Position numbers and translations under genes: made by a program. A stretch of 64,000 bases of DNA from a bacterium (GTDB lineage: Bacteria; UBA10199; JAIBAG01), in NCBI GenBank assembly GCA_019695305.1, contig JAIBAG010000006.1, positions 57,515-121,514 on the forward strand, in the 5' to 3' direction. Shown piece by piece: positions 8,701 to 17,135 of this stretch (positions within the stretch are counted from its first letter, which is position 1; the number at the start of each line of letters is the position of its first letter). The notes beneath the pieces are model-generated. The model did no database searches. It saw nothing but the letters and a program-made list of their open reading frames with translations, and was not told where the DNA came from.

Positions 8701-9305
8701 AGTTTCAGGTACTCGGTTATCCCATTTTATCGATGCGCTCTCTTCCTAACGATAAAGAATATTTACAAAAACTCTACGCACGCGATTTAAAACAAAACGA
8801 TAAAACAAATCCGCTCTCCATTAAGGATGTATGGCCCGAAAATTATTCGGCCAACTCTTCACAAAAAGTATGGGCCGCCAAATTTGCGGCCCGCCATCCC
8901 AATATCGCGGTGCTCGATCTCTCAAGCTTTAAATGCGGCCACGATGCGCCCACTTATGGCATTATCGATAAAATTATTGCCACCAGTGGCACCCCCTACT
9001 CGGCTTTGCACGATATCGACGCCAACAAACCAGGCGGCTCCATAAAAATCCGTGTTAAAACGTATGGGCACACACTCTCCATGCGTGAAGAACAATTGCA
9101 GGACGGAAAAAACAAGGAAGATATTTTGAAAAAACGTTTGGCGCAAAAACGCGCCGAGCTCTTAAAAGAAGTTGGTTTTACCGAGGAAACCGTCACCCGA
9201 GTCAGTGATGAGCTCCCCGCTGACCTTATCTTAAATAGCCACCCTATTATTCGTAAACAACCCACACCCCAAAAGGAGGTCCATCATGGAACTTTCGCTG
9301 TCTAA
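5751..9305 (+). CDS. Double acyl-CoA dehydratase activase fused to DUF2229/COG3580 domain
   Basis: A 1184-aa fusion with two ASKHA-type activase domains in tandem. Domain 1 (about 1-310) has the phosphate loop GMDVGSTTVKA and cluster Cys in NDKCASGTG (near 136) and AAKCGVF (near 174). Domain 2 (about 350-640) has GLDGGSTSSKA, SNQCSAGNG (near 477) and YGCAVF (near 517). Next comes an extra Cys-rich motif CTFCPNNCSRTF (about 647-658), then a DUF2229/COG3580-like region (about 690-1184) with isolated Cys in DPCYPSK and FKCGHDAPT. Family knowledge: such activases (HgdC, BadF/BcrA type) use ATP hydrolysis to push one electron from a [4Fe-4S] cluster to a partner at very low potential. The substrate here is unknown. 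It overlaps the next gene by 20 bp. Confidence 0.88.
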   Translation: MTQELMIGMDVGSTTVKAVVVDPQTLKILWSDYQRHETRQPEKVLEFLIRIGNEFNYVPKNNIRLFITGSGAGPLCTPLGAKFVQEVNSVTLAVEKLHPDVGSVIELGGQDAKIIIFKKNEETGEKQAITSMNDKCASGTGATIDKCMIKVGADKNLCGNLVFDSTKLHHVAAKCGVFAETDIVNLVKSGLPAGEILNSLADAIVMQNLSVLTRGNTLRHRVILLGGPNTYLPFLQQCWRERIPETWNERNYPYPKDVPIEELVFVPENAQYYAAYGAVLYGLYEPADVGLYKGLDDLKNFIQFGRKEKLGATAGAPLVKTQEELDTFKSDYAIPKFKPKTIIPGSVVKGFIGLDGGSTSSKAVLVDEDGDIVLKAYQLSKGNPIQDTKELLKQIKDVIESAGATLEVKGFGATGYAADVLEQTVKADVNIVETVAHMMSAVHFCGDIDVICDIGGQDIKVLFMQNGEIKNFKLSNQCSAGNGMLLQAMADQFGIPVTEYAETAFKANLAPKFSYGCAVFLDSDRVNFQKEGFAKEELLAGLAQVLPKNVWQYVVQIPRMAELGKSFVLQGGTQYNLAAVKAQVDYIKERVPGCEVKVHPHPGEAGAIGAAMETRRVVQRRGYSNFIGLNEAINITYVAKNDEETKCTFCPNNCSRTFIDSTTPDGHTARYISGFSCEKGTVESKEEMVKIARKRNELKKQYPNLVDYESKTAFKAYPVEALPQNGQPIDDILVKKTLLGNIKRVPIKRNFVRSSEAALEKRKNIRIAIPRVLNNYSTAPIWTSYFRTLGIPEDNIVFSDYSSEDMFAEGGKYGSIDPCYPSKVAQAHIHNILFHKHTAEKPLHYIFFPVLTHVPSFLEDVVDTASCPIVAGTPEVMKAAFTKENNFFKERGITYLSTALTLNEPTLFKKQMFEAFQHILDITEDESDFAVNQGWKGLKMHEDELTKKGREVLDWAEANDKMVILMLGRPYHSDPGLNHDVLDEFQVLGYPILSMRSLPNDKEYLQKLYARDLKQNDKTNPLSIKDVWPENYSANSSQKVWAAKFAARHPNIAVLDLSSFKCGHDAPTYGIIDKIIATSGTPYSALHDIDANKPGGSIKIRVKTYGHTLSMREEQLQDGKNKEDILKKRLAQKRAELLKEVGFTEETVTRVSDELPADLILNSHPIIRKQPTPQKEVHHGTFAV

Positions 9306-10881
9306 CAATTTATTAAGAAATATCGATGTCGATGCTGAACTGAAAAAGTTTGAAGAGGAAGAACGTAAGAAATTAGGTTTAGAACCCAATTCTGAAAACG
9401 AAAAATTTTGGACTGATAATAAAAAGGGTGAATTTTACGGCGACCAGCGAGCCCATACCACTATTCTTGTTTCCGGGTTAACCATGGCACATGACATGTT
9501 TGTGCAAGCGGGGCTAGCCGGTTTAGGATACAGCATCAAAGCGCTCGATTGCCCCGATAACGAGGCTCTGCAGTTTGGAAAAGAATTTGGTAACCGTGGA
9601 CAATGTAACCCCACCTACTTTACCGTTGGTAATTTGGTAAAATATCTCTCTAACCTGCGCGACAAAGAAGGCTGGAGCACCGAAGACATCATGAACAAAC
9701 ATGTATTTTTAACAGCCGGTGCCTGTGGCCCCTGCCGCTTTGGCATGTATGTTACCGAATACCGCAAGGCGCTGCGCGATGCGGGTTTTGATGGTTTCCG
9801 CGTCATGTTGTTTGATCCCAATGGTGGCATGAATCAGGTGAATGGCCGCGATCCTGGGCTACGCATGGATAAGGATTTTTATATCACACTTGCCAAATCA
9901 CTTTTTACCGGCGATGCCTTAAATGCTATTATGTACAGAATTCGTCCCTATGAAGTAGTGCCTGGCTCTACCAATAAGGCCATTGATGAATGTAAAGCCG
10001 TGATTATGGAAACCTTGCGCACCAAGAAATCCATTTTAAAATCCCTTTGGACCTGCCGCAAAATTTTAAACAAGGTGGAAGTGGATCGCACCATTGTTAA
10101 ACCCAAAGTAAGTGTGATTGGCGAATTTTGGGCCATGACCACCGAAGGCGATGGCAATTATCATCTGCAACGCTTTTTAGAACAAGAAGGCGCCGAGGTA
10201 GATATTCAGCTGATTGTAAACTGGATACTCTATAACATCTGGCAAGCCAAGGTAGACACCACCAATCGCGCCCGTCTTAAAGAAGCCGACGTGAATGCTC
10301 GTAAAGGTTTAAAAACCACTCAAATTTTCAAAAAGAAACTCACTCTCTGGTTTGCCGAAAAAGCATTAAAGGGAACTTTCTATACTTTTGGAAAAATCCT
10401 GGGGCTTAAACATTATCACTTAACCGATATGAACGAGAATGCGAGTCTCGCTAAAGAACATTACAATAACGAACTACGAGGAGGCGAAGGCCATATGGAA
10501 GTGGGCAAACTTATTCAATCGGTTATTCACCGCAAAGCCCACATGGTAATTTCGGTAAAACCTTTTGGTTGCATGCCCTCCTCTGGTGTATCTGATGGTG
10601 TGCAAAGTTTGATTACCGAACGCTATCCCGAAGCTATCTTTTTGCCCATTGAAACCACGGGCGATGGCGCGGTGAATGTGTATAGCCGCATCCAGATGAT
10701 GCTCTTTAAAGCCAAACGCGTAGCCGAAAAGGAATACGAAGATATTTTGGCCGAAAAGAAATTAACGGTAGATAAAGTAAAAAGCAAATTAGATGGCTCA
10801 CGCAAGTTTTCCAAGGCCACGCATTACAGCCCGCATATTAAAGCAGGAACGGCCGCTAACTTTTTGCTAGAAGTGGCTTGA
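9286..10881 (+). CDS. 2-hydroxyacyl-CoA dehydratase-like Fe-S protein (COG3581 type), partner of the activase
   Basis: A 531-aa protein of the HgdB/BcrB-like superfamily, probably the acceptor of the activase's low-potential electron. Cys ligands for an Fe-S cluster are visible in GQCNPTYF (near 106), GACGPCRFG (near 146-149) and FGCMPSSGV (near 429). It starts inside the end of the previous gene with a very good ribosome binding site (AAGGAGGT, 9273-9280), so the two proteins should be made together. The N-terminal 50 residues are charged. In many genomes this piece is fused to the activase; here it is separate. Candidate reactions are dehydration of a 2-hydroxyacyl-CoA, ring or double-bond reduction, or a double-cubane-type reductase; sequence alone does not decide. 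Confidence 0.85.
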   Translation: MELSLSNNLLRNIDVDAELKKFEEEERKKLGLEPNSENEKFWTDNKKGEFYGDQRAHTTILVSGLTMAHDMFVQAGLAGLGYSIKALDCPDNEALQFGKEFGNRGQCNPTYFTVGNLVKYLSNLRDKEGWSTEDIMNKHVFLTAGACGPCRFGMYVTEYRKALRDAGFDGFRVMLFDPNGGMNQVNGRDPGLRMDKDFYITLAKSLFTGDALNAIMYRIRPYEVVPGSTNKAIDECKAVIMETLRTKKSILKSLWTCRKILNKVEVDRTIVKPKVSVIGEFWAMTTEGDGNYHLQRFLEQEGAEVDIQLIVNWILYNIWQAKVDTTNRARLKEADVNARKGLKTTQIFKKKLTLWFAEKALKGTFYTFGKILGLKHYHLTDMNENASLAKEHYNNELRGGEGHMEVGKLIQSVIHRKAHMVISVKPFGCMPSSGVSDGVQSLITERYPEAIFLPIETTGDGAVNVYSRIQMMLFKAKRVAEKEYEDILAEKKLTVDKVKSKLDGSRKFSKATHYSPHIKAGTAANFLLEVA

Positions 10882-11567
10882 TGGAAACGTCATTGACTTC
10901 GACGTCTCAAAGCCCTAAATCAGGGGTTCTCATGGCAGAACCTCTCACTCAAAAGCAGGAAGCCCGTAAACGCGAACTTTTAGACGCAGCCTTATTGGTA
11001 TTTAGCCAAAAAGGTTATCATCAGGCACAAATAAGCGACATTATTGAAAAAGCTGATGTAGCCCGCGGGACTTTCTATTTATACTTTGAAGGCAAACGTG
11101 AAATTTTTGCCACTATTTTAGAAGAAATTATCCACGATGTAAGAGCCGAAATTGAATCCCTCCCAACCGACGCCGCAACCCGTATTCCCGACGCCATGAA
11201 AGGTAATCTTAAACGACTCACCAATCTCTTTGTTAAAAAGCCCAATTACGCGCGTGTACTCTTGTGTGAATCGGTTACGTTTGATGCCGAGAGCGATGAA
11301 AAATTAACCGCGTTTTACCATCATTTAATTGCCTATATTGAAAAAGCTCTAAAACAAGGTCAGGAAATGGGCTTTGTACGCGATGGTTCTACCAACATGC
11401 TGGCCATTTTTATATTAGGCACGCTTAAAGAACTCTTTTTTGAAATGATCTTGGGCAATACAAAATTTAAAGTAGATGACGCCGTAGAAGCACTGTATCA
11501 AAGCATTACACGTTTGGTGGCAAAACCCGAAATTTTAACCTACCTGTCCCAAGAAGGTTTGTTATGA
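10881..11567 (+). CDS. TetR/AcrR family transcriptional regulator
   Basis: A 228-aa repressor. Residues about 30-75 contain the TetR helix-turn-helix, with GYHQAQISDIIEKADVARG and then the signature TFYLYFEGKREIF. The C-terminal part (80-228) is all-helical and should bind the inducer, possibly an acyl-CoA. The ATG at 10881 overlaps the previous stop by one base (TGATG). A second in-frame ATG at 10932 follows AGGGG and may be the real start, because TetR proteins rarely have 17 extra residues. It probably represses its own operon through the palindrome at 5614-5627. Confidence 0.92.
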   Translation: METSLTSTSQSPKSGVLMAEPLTQKQEARKRELLDAALLVFSQKGYHQAQISDIIEKADVARGTFYLYFEGKREIFATILEEIIHDVRAEIESLPTDAATRIPDAMKGNLKRLTNLFVKKPNYARVLLCESVTFDAESDEKLTAFYHHLIAYIEKALKQGQEMGFVRDGSTNMLAIFILGTLKELFFEMILGNTKFKVDDAVEALYQSITRLVAKPEILTYLSQEGLL

Positions 11568-12979
11568 AATACGAACATGCCATCCATTTTTTAATCGATG
11601 GCGCCCGTGTGGATATATTAAATAAACTGATTGCTGAAGGAAAACTCCCCAACATCTCGCGCTATATTATTGAAAATGGTTCGCACGACATGGCCTTTAG
11701 TTGCTTTCCTTCTACCACAGGCCCAGCCTTTACACCTATTATGACGGGATCTTTCCCTGGCACGTGTAACATCCCAGGCGTACGCTGGTTTGATAGGCAT
11801 CTCTCTCCCCTTACGGCTTCACCGCATCGTTTTAGAGATTATTTTAGTTTAGGGATTTACAGGCTGGGAGCCGATATCCCCAAAAACATTAAAACCATGC
11901 ACGAGCACATCCCCCATTCCGCTACTATTTTGGGGCTCATTAACCGAGGTTTGCCTCTTAAAAAGAAAGCTGGTTTTTTTACAGCTCCCTGGCTTTTTTA
12001 CAAAGTGGTTAAAAAAAATGATGCCTTGGCCATGGAAGAAAAAGCATTTCAGTATTTTAAAAAACAAATGGCCTTAAAACCGCAGTATTTGTTTTATTAT
12101 TTTCCTATTGTTGATTTATTTAGCCACAAATACGGAAGTAACTCCAAAGAAGTACTCCACTGCTATAAACGTGTCGATCACGATATTGGCCGCGTGGTGG
12201 CGTTTTTAAAAGAAAAGAAACTTTTTGATAAAACCCTCCTCATGCTCATGAGTGACCACGGGCACGAAGATGTAAAAGAACATTTTGATACCGATGCTTT
12301 TGTTGAAAAGTATTTTTCAAAAACACTGTATGTGCCAGGCCCCTACAAAACCTGGAGAAAAGCCCAAGCCATCAACATGGTATCGGGCAACAGTATGACC
12401 CATATTTACGTTAAAAGCGGGAAACACTGGAGGGGACATCACGATTTTGATCCTTTGGAAAAAAGCGGGCTAGTAGACGGACTACTCTCTAACAAAGCTA
12501 TCGATTTTGTACTGGGTAAAAATCATGACGGAACAGTGGTGGTTAAAAGCAGACGCGGTAAAGCGTATTTAAAGGAAAATCATCACCAGCTAAGCTACAC
12601 GGTGGATGGAAGCGACCCTTTTGGATATGGGCCTATCCCCAAACATTTAAGTTTTGATGAAGCTCTTACATTAACAGCCGATACTTCCTACCCCGATGCA
12701 TTGGTTCAGTGCACACAAATTTTTAGAGCTAAAAGAGCTGGCGATCTTATTTGCGCGGCAAGCCCAGGTTACGATTTACGAGAAGGCAAAAAGGAAGTGT
12801 ATGAACATCGTTCATCGCATGGCTCGCTCCATCGCGCTCATATGAGCATCCCGTTTTTTACCAATGCCAAATTAAAACCAGGACCTAAACGCTCGGCCGA
12901 TATCTTTGCCGTTACACTTGCCGGTTTGGATATTAAACCTTTACACACGCTGGATGGTAAATCTCATTTAGAAAACTAA
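11564..12979 (+). CDS. Alkaline phosphatase superfamily protein (type I phosphodiesterase/nucleotide pyrophosphatase)
   Basis: A 471-aa metal-dependent hydrolase, last in the activase operon, its ATG overlapping the TetR stop (ATGA). Metal ligands and nucleophile are recognisable: Asp12 in FLIDGARVD, a Thr nucleophile near 52 in FPSTTGPAFT followed by MTG, the metal motif MSDHGHED (about 224-231), and a distal His in SSHGSLHRAHMS (about 427). This matches the PF01663-type family that cleaves phosphodiesters, phosphonates or activated headgroups. There is no signal peptide, so it acts in the cytosol. Its presence in an acyl-CoA-related operon is unexplained and the substrate is open. Confidence 0.85.
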   Translation: MKYEHAIHFLIDGARVDILNKLIAEGKLPNISRYIIENGSHDMAFSCFPSTTGPAFTPIMTGSFPGTCNIPGVRWFDRHLSPLTASPHRFRDYFSLGIYRLGADIPKNIKTMHEHIPHSATILGLINRGLPLKKKAGFFTAPWLFYKVVKKNDALAMEEKAFQYFKKQMALKPQYLFYYFPIVDLFSHKYGSNSKEVLHCYKRVDHDIGRVVAFLKEKKLFDKTLLMLMSDHGHEDVKEHFDTDAFVEKYFSKTLYVPGPYKTWRKAQAINMVSGNSMTHIYVKSGKHWRGHHDFDPLEKSGLVDGLLSNKAIDFVLGKNHDGTVVVKSRRGKAYLKENHHQLSYTVDGSDPFGYGPIPKHLSFDEALTLTADTSYPDALVQCTQIFRAKRAGDLICAASPGYDLREGKKEVYEHRSSHGSLHRAHMSIPFFTNAKLKPGPKRSADIFAVTLAGLDIKPLHTLDGKSHLEN

Positions 12980-12982
12980 AAG

Positions 12983-14029
12983 TTAAGGATAAAGCGACAG
13001 ACCTGTTAAACCCGTTTTTTCGGGAAAACCCATCATCAGATTAAAAGCCTGAATAGACTGACCGGAAGCGCCTTTGGTAAGATTGTCGATGGCCGATACC
13101 ACCACAATGCGATCAGTTCTGGGATCAAACAAGACGCCAATATGACAAAAATTAGTACCCCGCACTTCTTTGGTGGTAGGTAGTTTTCCTTCTGGTAAAA
13201 TATTTACAAAATACGATTTTTTATAAAACTGCTGATACACTTTTATCAGCTCGGCCGTATTCCATCGTCTTTTGGGACGCACATAAATGGTAGATAAAAT
13301 GCCCCGGTCCATGGGCACCAAATGTGGGGAGAATAATACCGTTACTTTTTCACCGGCTAAGCCCGAAAGTTCCTGCTCAATTTCAGGAGTATGCCGGTGG
13401 CGCGCAATATTATACGCTTTAAAACTATCGTTTACTTCACAAAAAAGAGAATCTACTTTTGCACTCCTCCCCGCTCCACTGGTACCCGATTTAGAATCAC
13501 AAATAATGTCATCACTAGAAATCATCCCCTTTTTTAAGAGTGGAGCTAGTCCCAAGGTAATACTGGTTGGGTAACAACCCGGAGAAGCAATGAGTTTTGC
13601 CTTTTTAATATCGGCCGCGTAAATTTCGGGTAGGCCATAGACAGCTTCAGGCAAAAGTTTCTTTTGGCTGTGGGGTCCATACCAGGTTTCGTAAACCGAA
13701 GGATCTTTAAGTCTAAAATCGGCAGACAAATCTACCACCTTCACGCCTCTGGCTCTAAAGGCCGCAGCCACATTCATGGCTTCGTGATGCGGTAAGCATA
13801 AAAAAACCACCTTCACTTTTTTGCTAATGGCCGGCACATTAATTTTTTCGCATTTTAAATCGACACGCCCCAAAAAAGAGGGATACACACTGCTAAAAGC
13901 CTCCCCCGCATATTGCTGGGAGGTAAGCGAGGTAATTTTTACTTTGGGATGATTGTATAAAAGACGCACCAATTCCACGCCGGTATACCCGGTAGCACCC
14001 ACAATACCTACAGAAAGTGAAGAAGCCAT
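12983..14029 (-). CDS. argC: N-acetyl-gamma-glutamyl-phosphate reductase
   Basis: A 348-aa enzyme for step 3 of arginine synthesis, the NADPH reduction of N-acetylglutamyl phosphate to the semialdehyde. The N-terminal Rossmann motif is GATGYTGVELVRLL, the catalytic Cys is in ASPGCYPTS (near 150), and a His-containing motif HRHTPEIEQEL follows. Length and motifs are those of the type-1 family. AAGGAATCC precedes the ATG. It lies downstream of rplM-rpsI on the same strand with 67 bp between, and ends 3 bp from the convergent phosphodiesterase gene. No other arg gene is in the window. Confidence 0.95.
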   Translation of the reverse strand: MASSLSVGIVGATGYTGVELVRLLYNHPKVKITSLTSQQYAGEAFSSVYPSFLGRVDLKCEKINVPAISKKVKVVFLCLPHHEAMNVAAAFRARGVKVVDLSADFRLKDPSVYETWYGPHSQKKLLPEAVYGLPEIYAADIKKAKLIASPGCYPTSITLGLAPLLKKGMISSDDIICDSKSGTSGAGRSAKVDSLFCEVNDSFKAYNIARHRHTPEIEQELSGLAGEKVTVLFSPHLVPMDRGILSTIYVRPKRRWNTAELIKVYQQFYKKSYFVNILPEGKLPTTKEVRGTNFCHIGVLFDPRTDRIVVVSAIDNLTKGASGQSIQAFNLMMGFPEKTGLTGLSLYP

Positions 14030-14096
14030 AAGGATTCCTTTATAAAGGAATTACTAAAAAATGATAAGAATTATTTCGAAAAGACAACCAAAACGA

Positions 14097-14498
14097 TTAA
14101 CGTTTAGAGTATTGGCTTCTCTTACGAGCCTTACGATGACCCGTCTTTTTACGTTCCACAATACGCGAATCGCGGGTTAAAAACCCGTTTTTGGAAAGTG
14201 GTTTGCGATAATCGGGGTTTAAAGCAAGAAGAGCACGCGAGAGAGCGTGACGGATAGCATAGGCCTGTCCAGCGGGGCCACCGCCGTATACACGGGCCAC
14301 AATGTTGAATTTGCCGGCATTTCCCGTTACTTCAATTGGGTTCATGATAATCATGCGGAGCACGGCACGTCCGAAGAAGTTTTCAAAAGTGCGTTCGTTA
14401 ACCTTAATTTCGCCTTCACCGGGAGTGATGTACAAACGAGCGACAGAGGTTTTTCTTTTTCCTACACCAAAAAATTTTTTAGTTGAGAGAGTTGCCAT
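14097..14498 (-). CDS. rpsI: 30S ribosomal protein S9
   Basis: 133 aa, usual length. The N-terminus GVGKRKTSVARL and the conserved basic C-terminus ending KRSQYSKR, whose last Arg reaches the P-site tRNA, are both present. AAGGTTTC precedes the ATG. It follows rplM by 9 bp, the universal L13-S9 pair. Confidence 0.98.
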   Translation of the reverse strand: MATLSTKKFFGVGKRKTSVARLYITPGEGEIKVNERTFENFFGRAVLRMIIMNPIEVTGNAGKFNIVARVYGGGPAGQAYAIRHALSRALLALNPDYRKPLSKNGFLTRDSRIVERKKTGHRKARKRSQYSKR

Positions 14499-14507
14499 AA
14501 TGAAACC

Positions 14508-14933
14508 TTATAAACTGAGTACTTGTGGATTTTGAGCACCATGAGGATGTTCCGAACCCGAATAAACTTTGAGTTTTTTAATCATTTTATGAGCCAGGGT
14601 ATTGCGCGGAAGCATGCCCTTTACAGCTTGGGTAATCACGCGTTCGGCATCGGTTTTAAGAACTTTTTCAGCCGAAAGCGATTTAAGACCGCCCATATAA
14701 CCAGTGTGGCGGTAATAAATTTTTTGATCCATTTTGTTTCCAGTAAGCACCACTTTAGCAGCGTTTAACACTACTACAAAATCACCACTGTCGATATGGG
14801 GAGCGAAAGAAGGCTTATTCTTTCCTCTTAAAATATCGGCAATTTTGGTAGCGGCTCTACCTAAAACTTTTCCGTTTAAATCAATAACATACCAGCTGCG
14901 GCTTGCGTCTTTATTTGTCTTTTCCTGAGTCAT
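14508..14933 (-). CDS. rplM: 50S ribosomal protein L13
   Basis: 141 aa when started at the ATG at 14931-14933, the family's normal length. Motifs include [16 protein letters not shown] and [19 protein letters not shown]. An in-frame TTG at 14972 would add 13 residues but coincides with the -35 TTGACA of the promoter, so I reject it. A run of seven C lies just before the start codon, with no close Shine-Dalgarno; AAGG is about 13 nt away. Confidence 0.97.
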   Translation of the reverse strand: MTQEKTNKDASRSWYVIDLNGKVLGRAATKIADILRGKNKPSFAPHIDSGDFVVVLNAAKVVLTGNKMDQKIYYRHTGYMGGLKSLSAEKVLKTDAERVITQAVKGMLPRNTLAHKMIKKLKVYSGSEHPHGAQNPQVLSL

Positions 14934-14945
14934 AGAGGGGGGGAC

Positions 14946-14972
14946 CTTATAAGCCACCGGCCTTAATGTCAA
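14946..14972 (-). promoter_or_regulatory. Promoter of rplM-rpsI
   Basis: On the minus strand, consensus TTGACA (14967-14972) and TATAAG (14946-14951) are 15 bp apart. The implied start site leaves only a handful of bases before the rplM ATG, so the mRNA would be nearly leaderless. The spacer is 2 bp shorter than ideal. Confidence 0.5.
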
Positions 14973-15084
14973 GGCAAAAAAAACCGGAAAATGAGATCAA
15001 AATTCTATTGTAGTTTCGGCCCTTTTTGGTAAACAGAACCCTCAATTTTGATAAGAATTTAACAAATTTTTTGGGGGCTTTACC

Positions 15085-17091
15085 ATGTTTCCTATTATCA
15101 CTGCACTCTTCCTTCTTACAGCCATAGCGGCCTTTAGCTACTCTATGTATAATCGCCTGTCACTCTTAAAAGTAGCTCAGGGTAAAGATAACCGTATCGA
15201 CCAACTTGGTCTTCGTATCAAAGGTATGCTCGCCTACGCCATTGGCCAAAAGCGCTTTTTCCGTAAAAAGCGCGACCCCAAATCCGGTATTATCCACGCC
15301 ATTATCTTTTGGGGCTTTTGCGTTATTTCACTGCGTACTATCATGCTTTTTGGCATGGGCTTTTCTAAAAACTTTGCCCTACCCTTTATGGACGGTGCTT
15401 TTGGCTTTGCTTATCGCGCCACCTTACATACATTTTTATTATTGGTGAGTGTTGCCATCCTCATGTTTTTATACCGTCGTATTGTAACTAAACCCAAACG
15501 CTTAACCCTTTCGGGAGAAGCCATTCTCATCCTCTGCGTCATTTTAAGCCTCATGGTATCCGACATGTTTTTTGATGGTTCGCATCAACTGCTTACCGGC
15601 ATGACAGAACCCGGTGCTTTTATGGGAAGCCTCTTAGCTCTCTTTCTTAAAAATTTATCGCCGGATACTTTATCAGTTATTAACGGCACATCGTTTTTAA
15701 TTCACATAGCTCTTATCTTGGGCTTCCTTAATTATCTTCCCTACGGAAAGCACTTTCACATTATTACCGGCGTTCCCAATGTTCTCTTCCGCAATTTAAA
15801 ACCCTACGGTGCATTAAACCCTATTAACCTGGAGGACGAAAACGCCACCACCTTTGGTAACGATAAAATTGAGCAGTTTACCTGGAAAAATTATTTTGAC
15901 TGGTACACCTGTACCGAATGCGGCCGCTGCCAGGATGTATGCCCCGCTTTTAACAGTGACAAACCCCTCTCCCCCAAAGAACTGACTATTAGCTTGCGCG
16001 ACTTTTTATATAAAAAGCAGGGCAAACTTGTGGGCGCTTTAAACGGCAAAGAATTTGAAAAGGACGAAGCCGGCTTTATTAAAGATGAAAAGGCTCTTTT
16101 GGGAGAAACCATCGATCACGAAATTTTGTGGTCGTGCACCACCTGCCGTGCCTGCGAAGAAGCCTGTCCTGTCTTTATTGAATACGTACAAGAAATTGTA
16201 GACATGCGCCGCAACCTGGTGCTGGTGCAAGGCGCCATGGCTCCTGAGGTACAAAACAGTTTTACCAATATGGAACGCAACTACAACCCTTGGGGTATTG
16301 GTTATACCGAACGCGGCAGCTGGGCTAAAAGCGTGGGTGTTAAAACGCTCGCTGAAGATCCTAATGTGGAATACCTCTACTTTGCCGGTTGCGCTGCCAA
16401 CTTTGATGATAAAAACAAAAAGGTAGCCACACAGCTTTCTCAATTATTGCAAAAAGCCAATGTAAGCTTTGGTATTTTGGGCACCGAAGAAAAATGTACC
16501 GGTGATTCTGCCCGCCGTTTAGGGAATGAATATTTGGCTCAAACACTTATGAAGGAAAACATTGAAACCTTCAATAAATACAAAATTAAAAAGGTAATTA
16601 CCTCGTGCCCACACTGCTTTAACAGTATTAAAAATGAATTCCCTCAGTTTGGCGGCAATTATGAAGTAGTTCACCATACCGATTTACTCAATCAGCTGAT
16701 TAAGGAAGAAAAAATAAAACCCGAAAAGCCGGTAGATAAAAAGGTTGTTTATCACGATTCGTGTTATTTGGGTCGTTATAACGAAATTTACGATGCTCCT
16801 CGTGAAATTTTGCAAGCAGTCCCTGGCGTTACTATTACCGAAGCGCAAAACAATAAATCTAATGGACGCTGCTGCGGTGCTGGCGGCGGACGCATGTGGA
16901 TTGAAGAAAAAATTGGCACTAAAGTGAACCATATGCGTACCGACGATTTAAAAGAAACCGGTGCCGATATGGCGGCAACGGCCTGCCCTTTCTGTAAAAT
17001 TATGATTAGCGATGGTATTAAAGACCGTGCGCCAAGCATGGAAACACAAGATGTGGTAGAAATTTTGGCTCAAAGCGTTAATTTAGGTTAA
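15085..17091 (+). CDS. Membrane Fe-S oxidoreductase, EtfAB:(methyl)menaquinone oxidoreductase (EMO) type
   Basis: A 668-aa electron-transfer protein. Residues 1-250 hold about six membrane helices like the haem-binding NarI/HdrE subunit. Two ferredoxin motifs follow: CTECGRCQDVCP (near 276) and CTTCRACEEACP (near 351). The C-terminal half has two CCG (HdrD/GlpC) domains, with CAANF (near 436), EKCTGD, TSCPHC, HDSCYLG, RCCGAGGGR (near 596) and TACPFC. Such proteins pass electrons from ETF to menaquinone during acyl-CoA oxidation in anaerobes and related bacteria (family knowledge). A G-rich GGGGG precedes the ATG. No etfAB is adjacent. The menaquinone operon follows directly, fitting the quinone assignment. 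Confidence 0.88.
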   Translation: MFPIITALFLLTAIAAFSYSMYNRLSLLKVAQGKDNRIDQLGLRIKGMLAYAIGQKRFFRKKRDPKSGIIHAIIFWGFCVISLRTIMLFGMGFSKNFALPFMDGAFGFAYRATLHTFLLLVSVAILMFLYRRIVTKPKRLTLSGEAILILCVILSLMVSDMFFDGSHQLLTGMTEPGAFMGSLLALFLKNLSPDTLSVINGTSFLIHIALILGFLNYLPYGKHFHIITGVPNVLFRNLKPYGALNPINLEDENATTFGNDKIEQFTWKNYFDWYTCTECGRCQDVCPAFNSDKPLSPKELTISLRDFLYKKQGKLVGALNGKEFEKDEAGFIKDEKALLGETIDHEILWSCTTCRACEEACPVFIEYVQEIVDMRRNLVLVQGAMAPEVQNSFTNMERNYNPWGIGYTERGSWAKSVGVKTLAEDPNVEYLYFAGCAANFDDKNKKVATQLSQLLQKANVSFGILGTEEKCTGDSARRLGNEYLAQTLMKENIETFNKYKIKKVITSCPHCFNSIKNEFPQFGGNYEVVHHTDLLNQLIKEEKIKPEKPVDKKVVYHDSCYLGRYNEIYDAPREILQAVPGVTITEAQNNKSNGRCCGAGGGRMWIEEKIGTKVNHMRTDDLKETGADMAATACPFCKIMISDGIKDRAPSMETQDVVEILAQSVNLG

Positions 17092-17135
17092 AAAAGTATA
17101 ATAGTATAATGGCTCATAAGTGGTATTCTGGTACT

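Noticed and set aside
14934..14972. TTG start that would extend L13 by 13 residues
   Set aside because: The TTG is the first half of the -35 TTGACA, and the ATG at 14933 gives the standard length.
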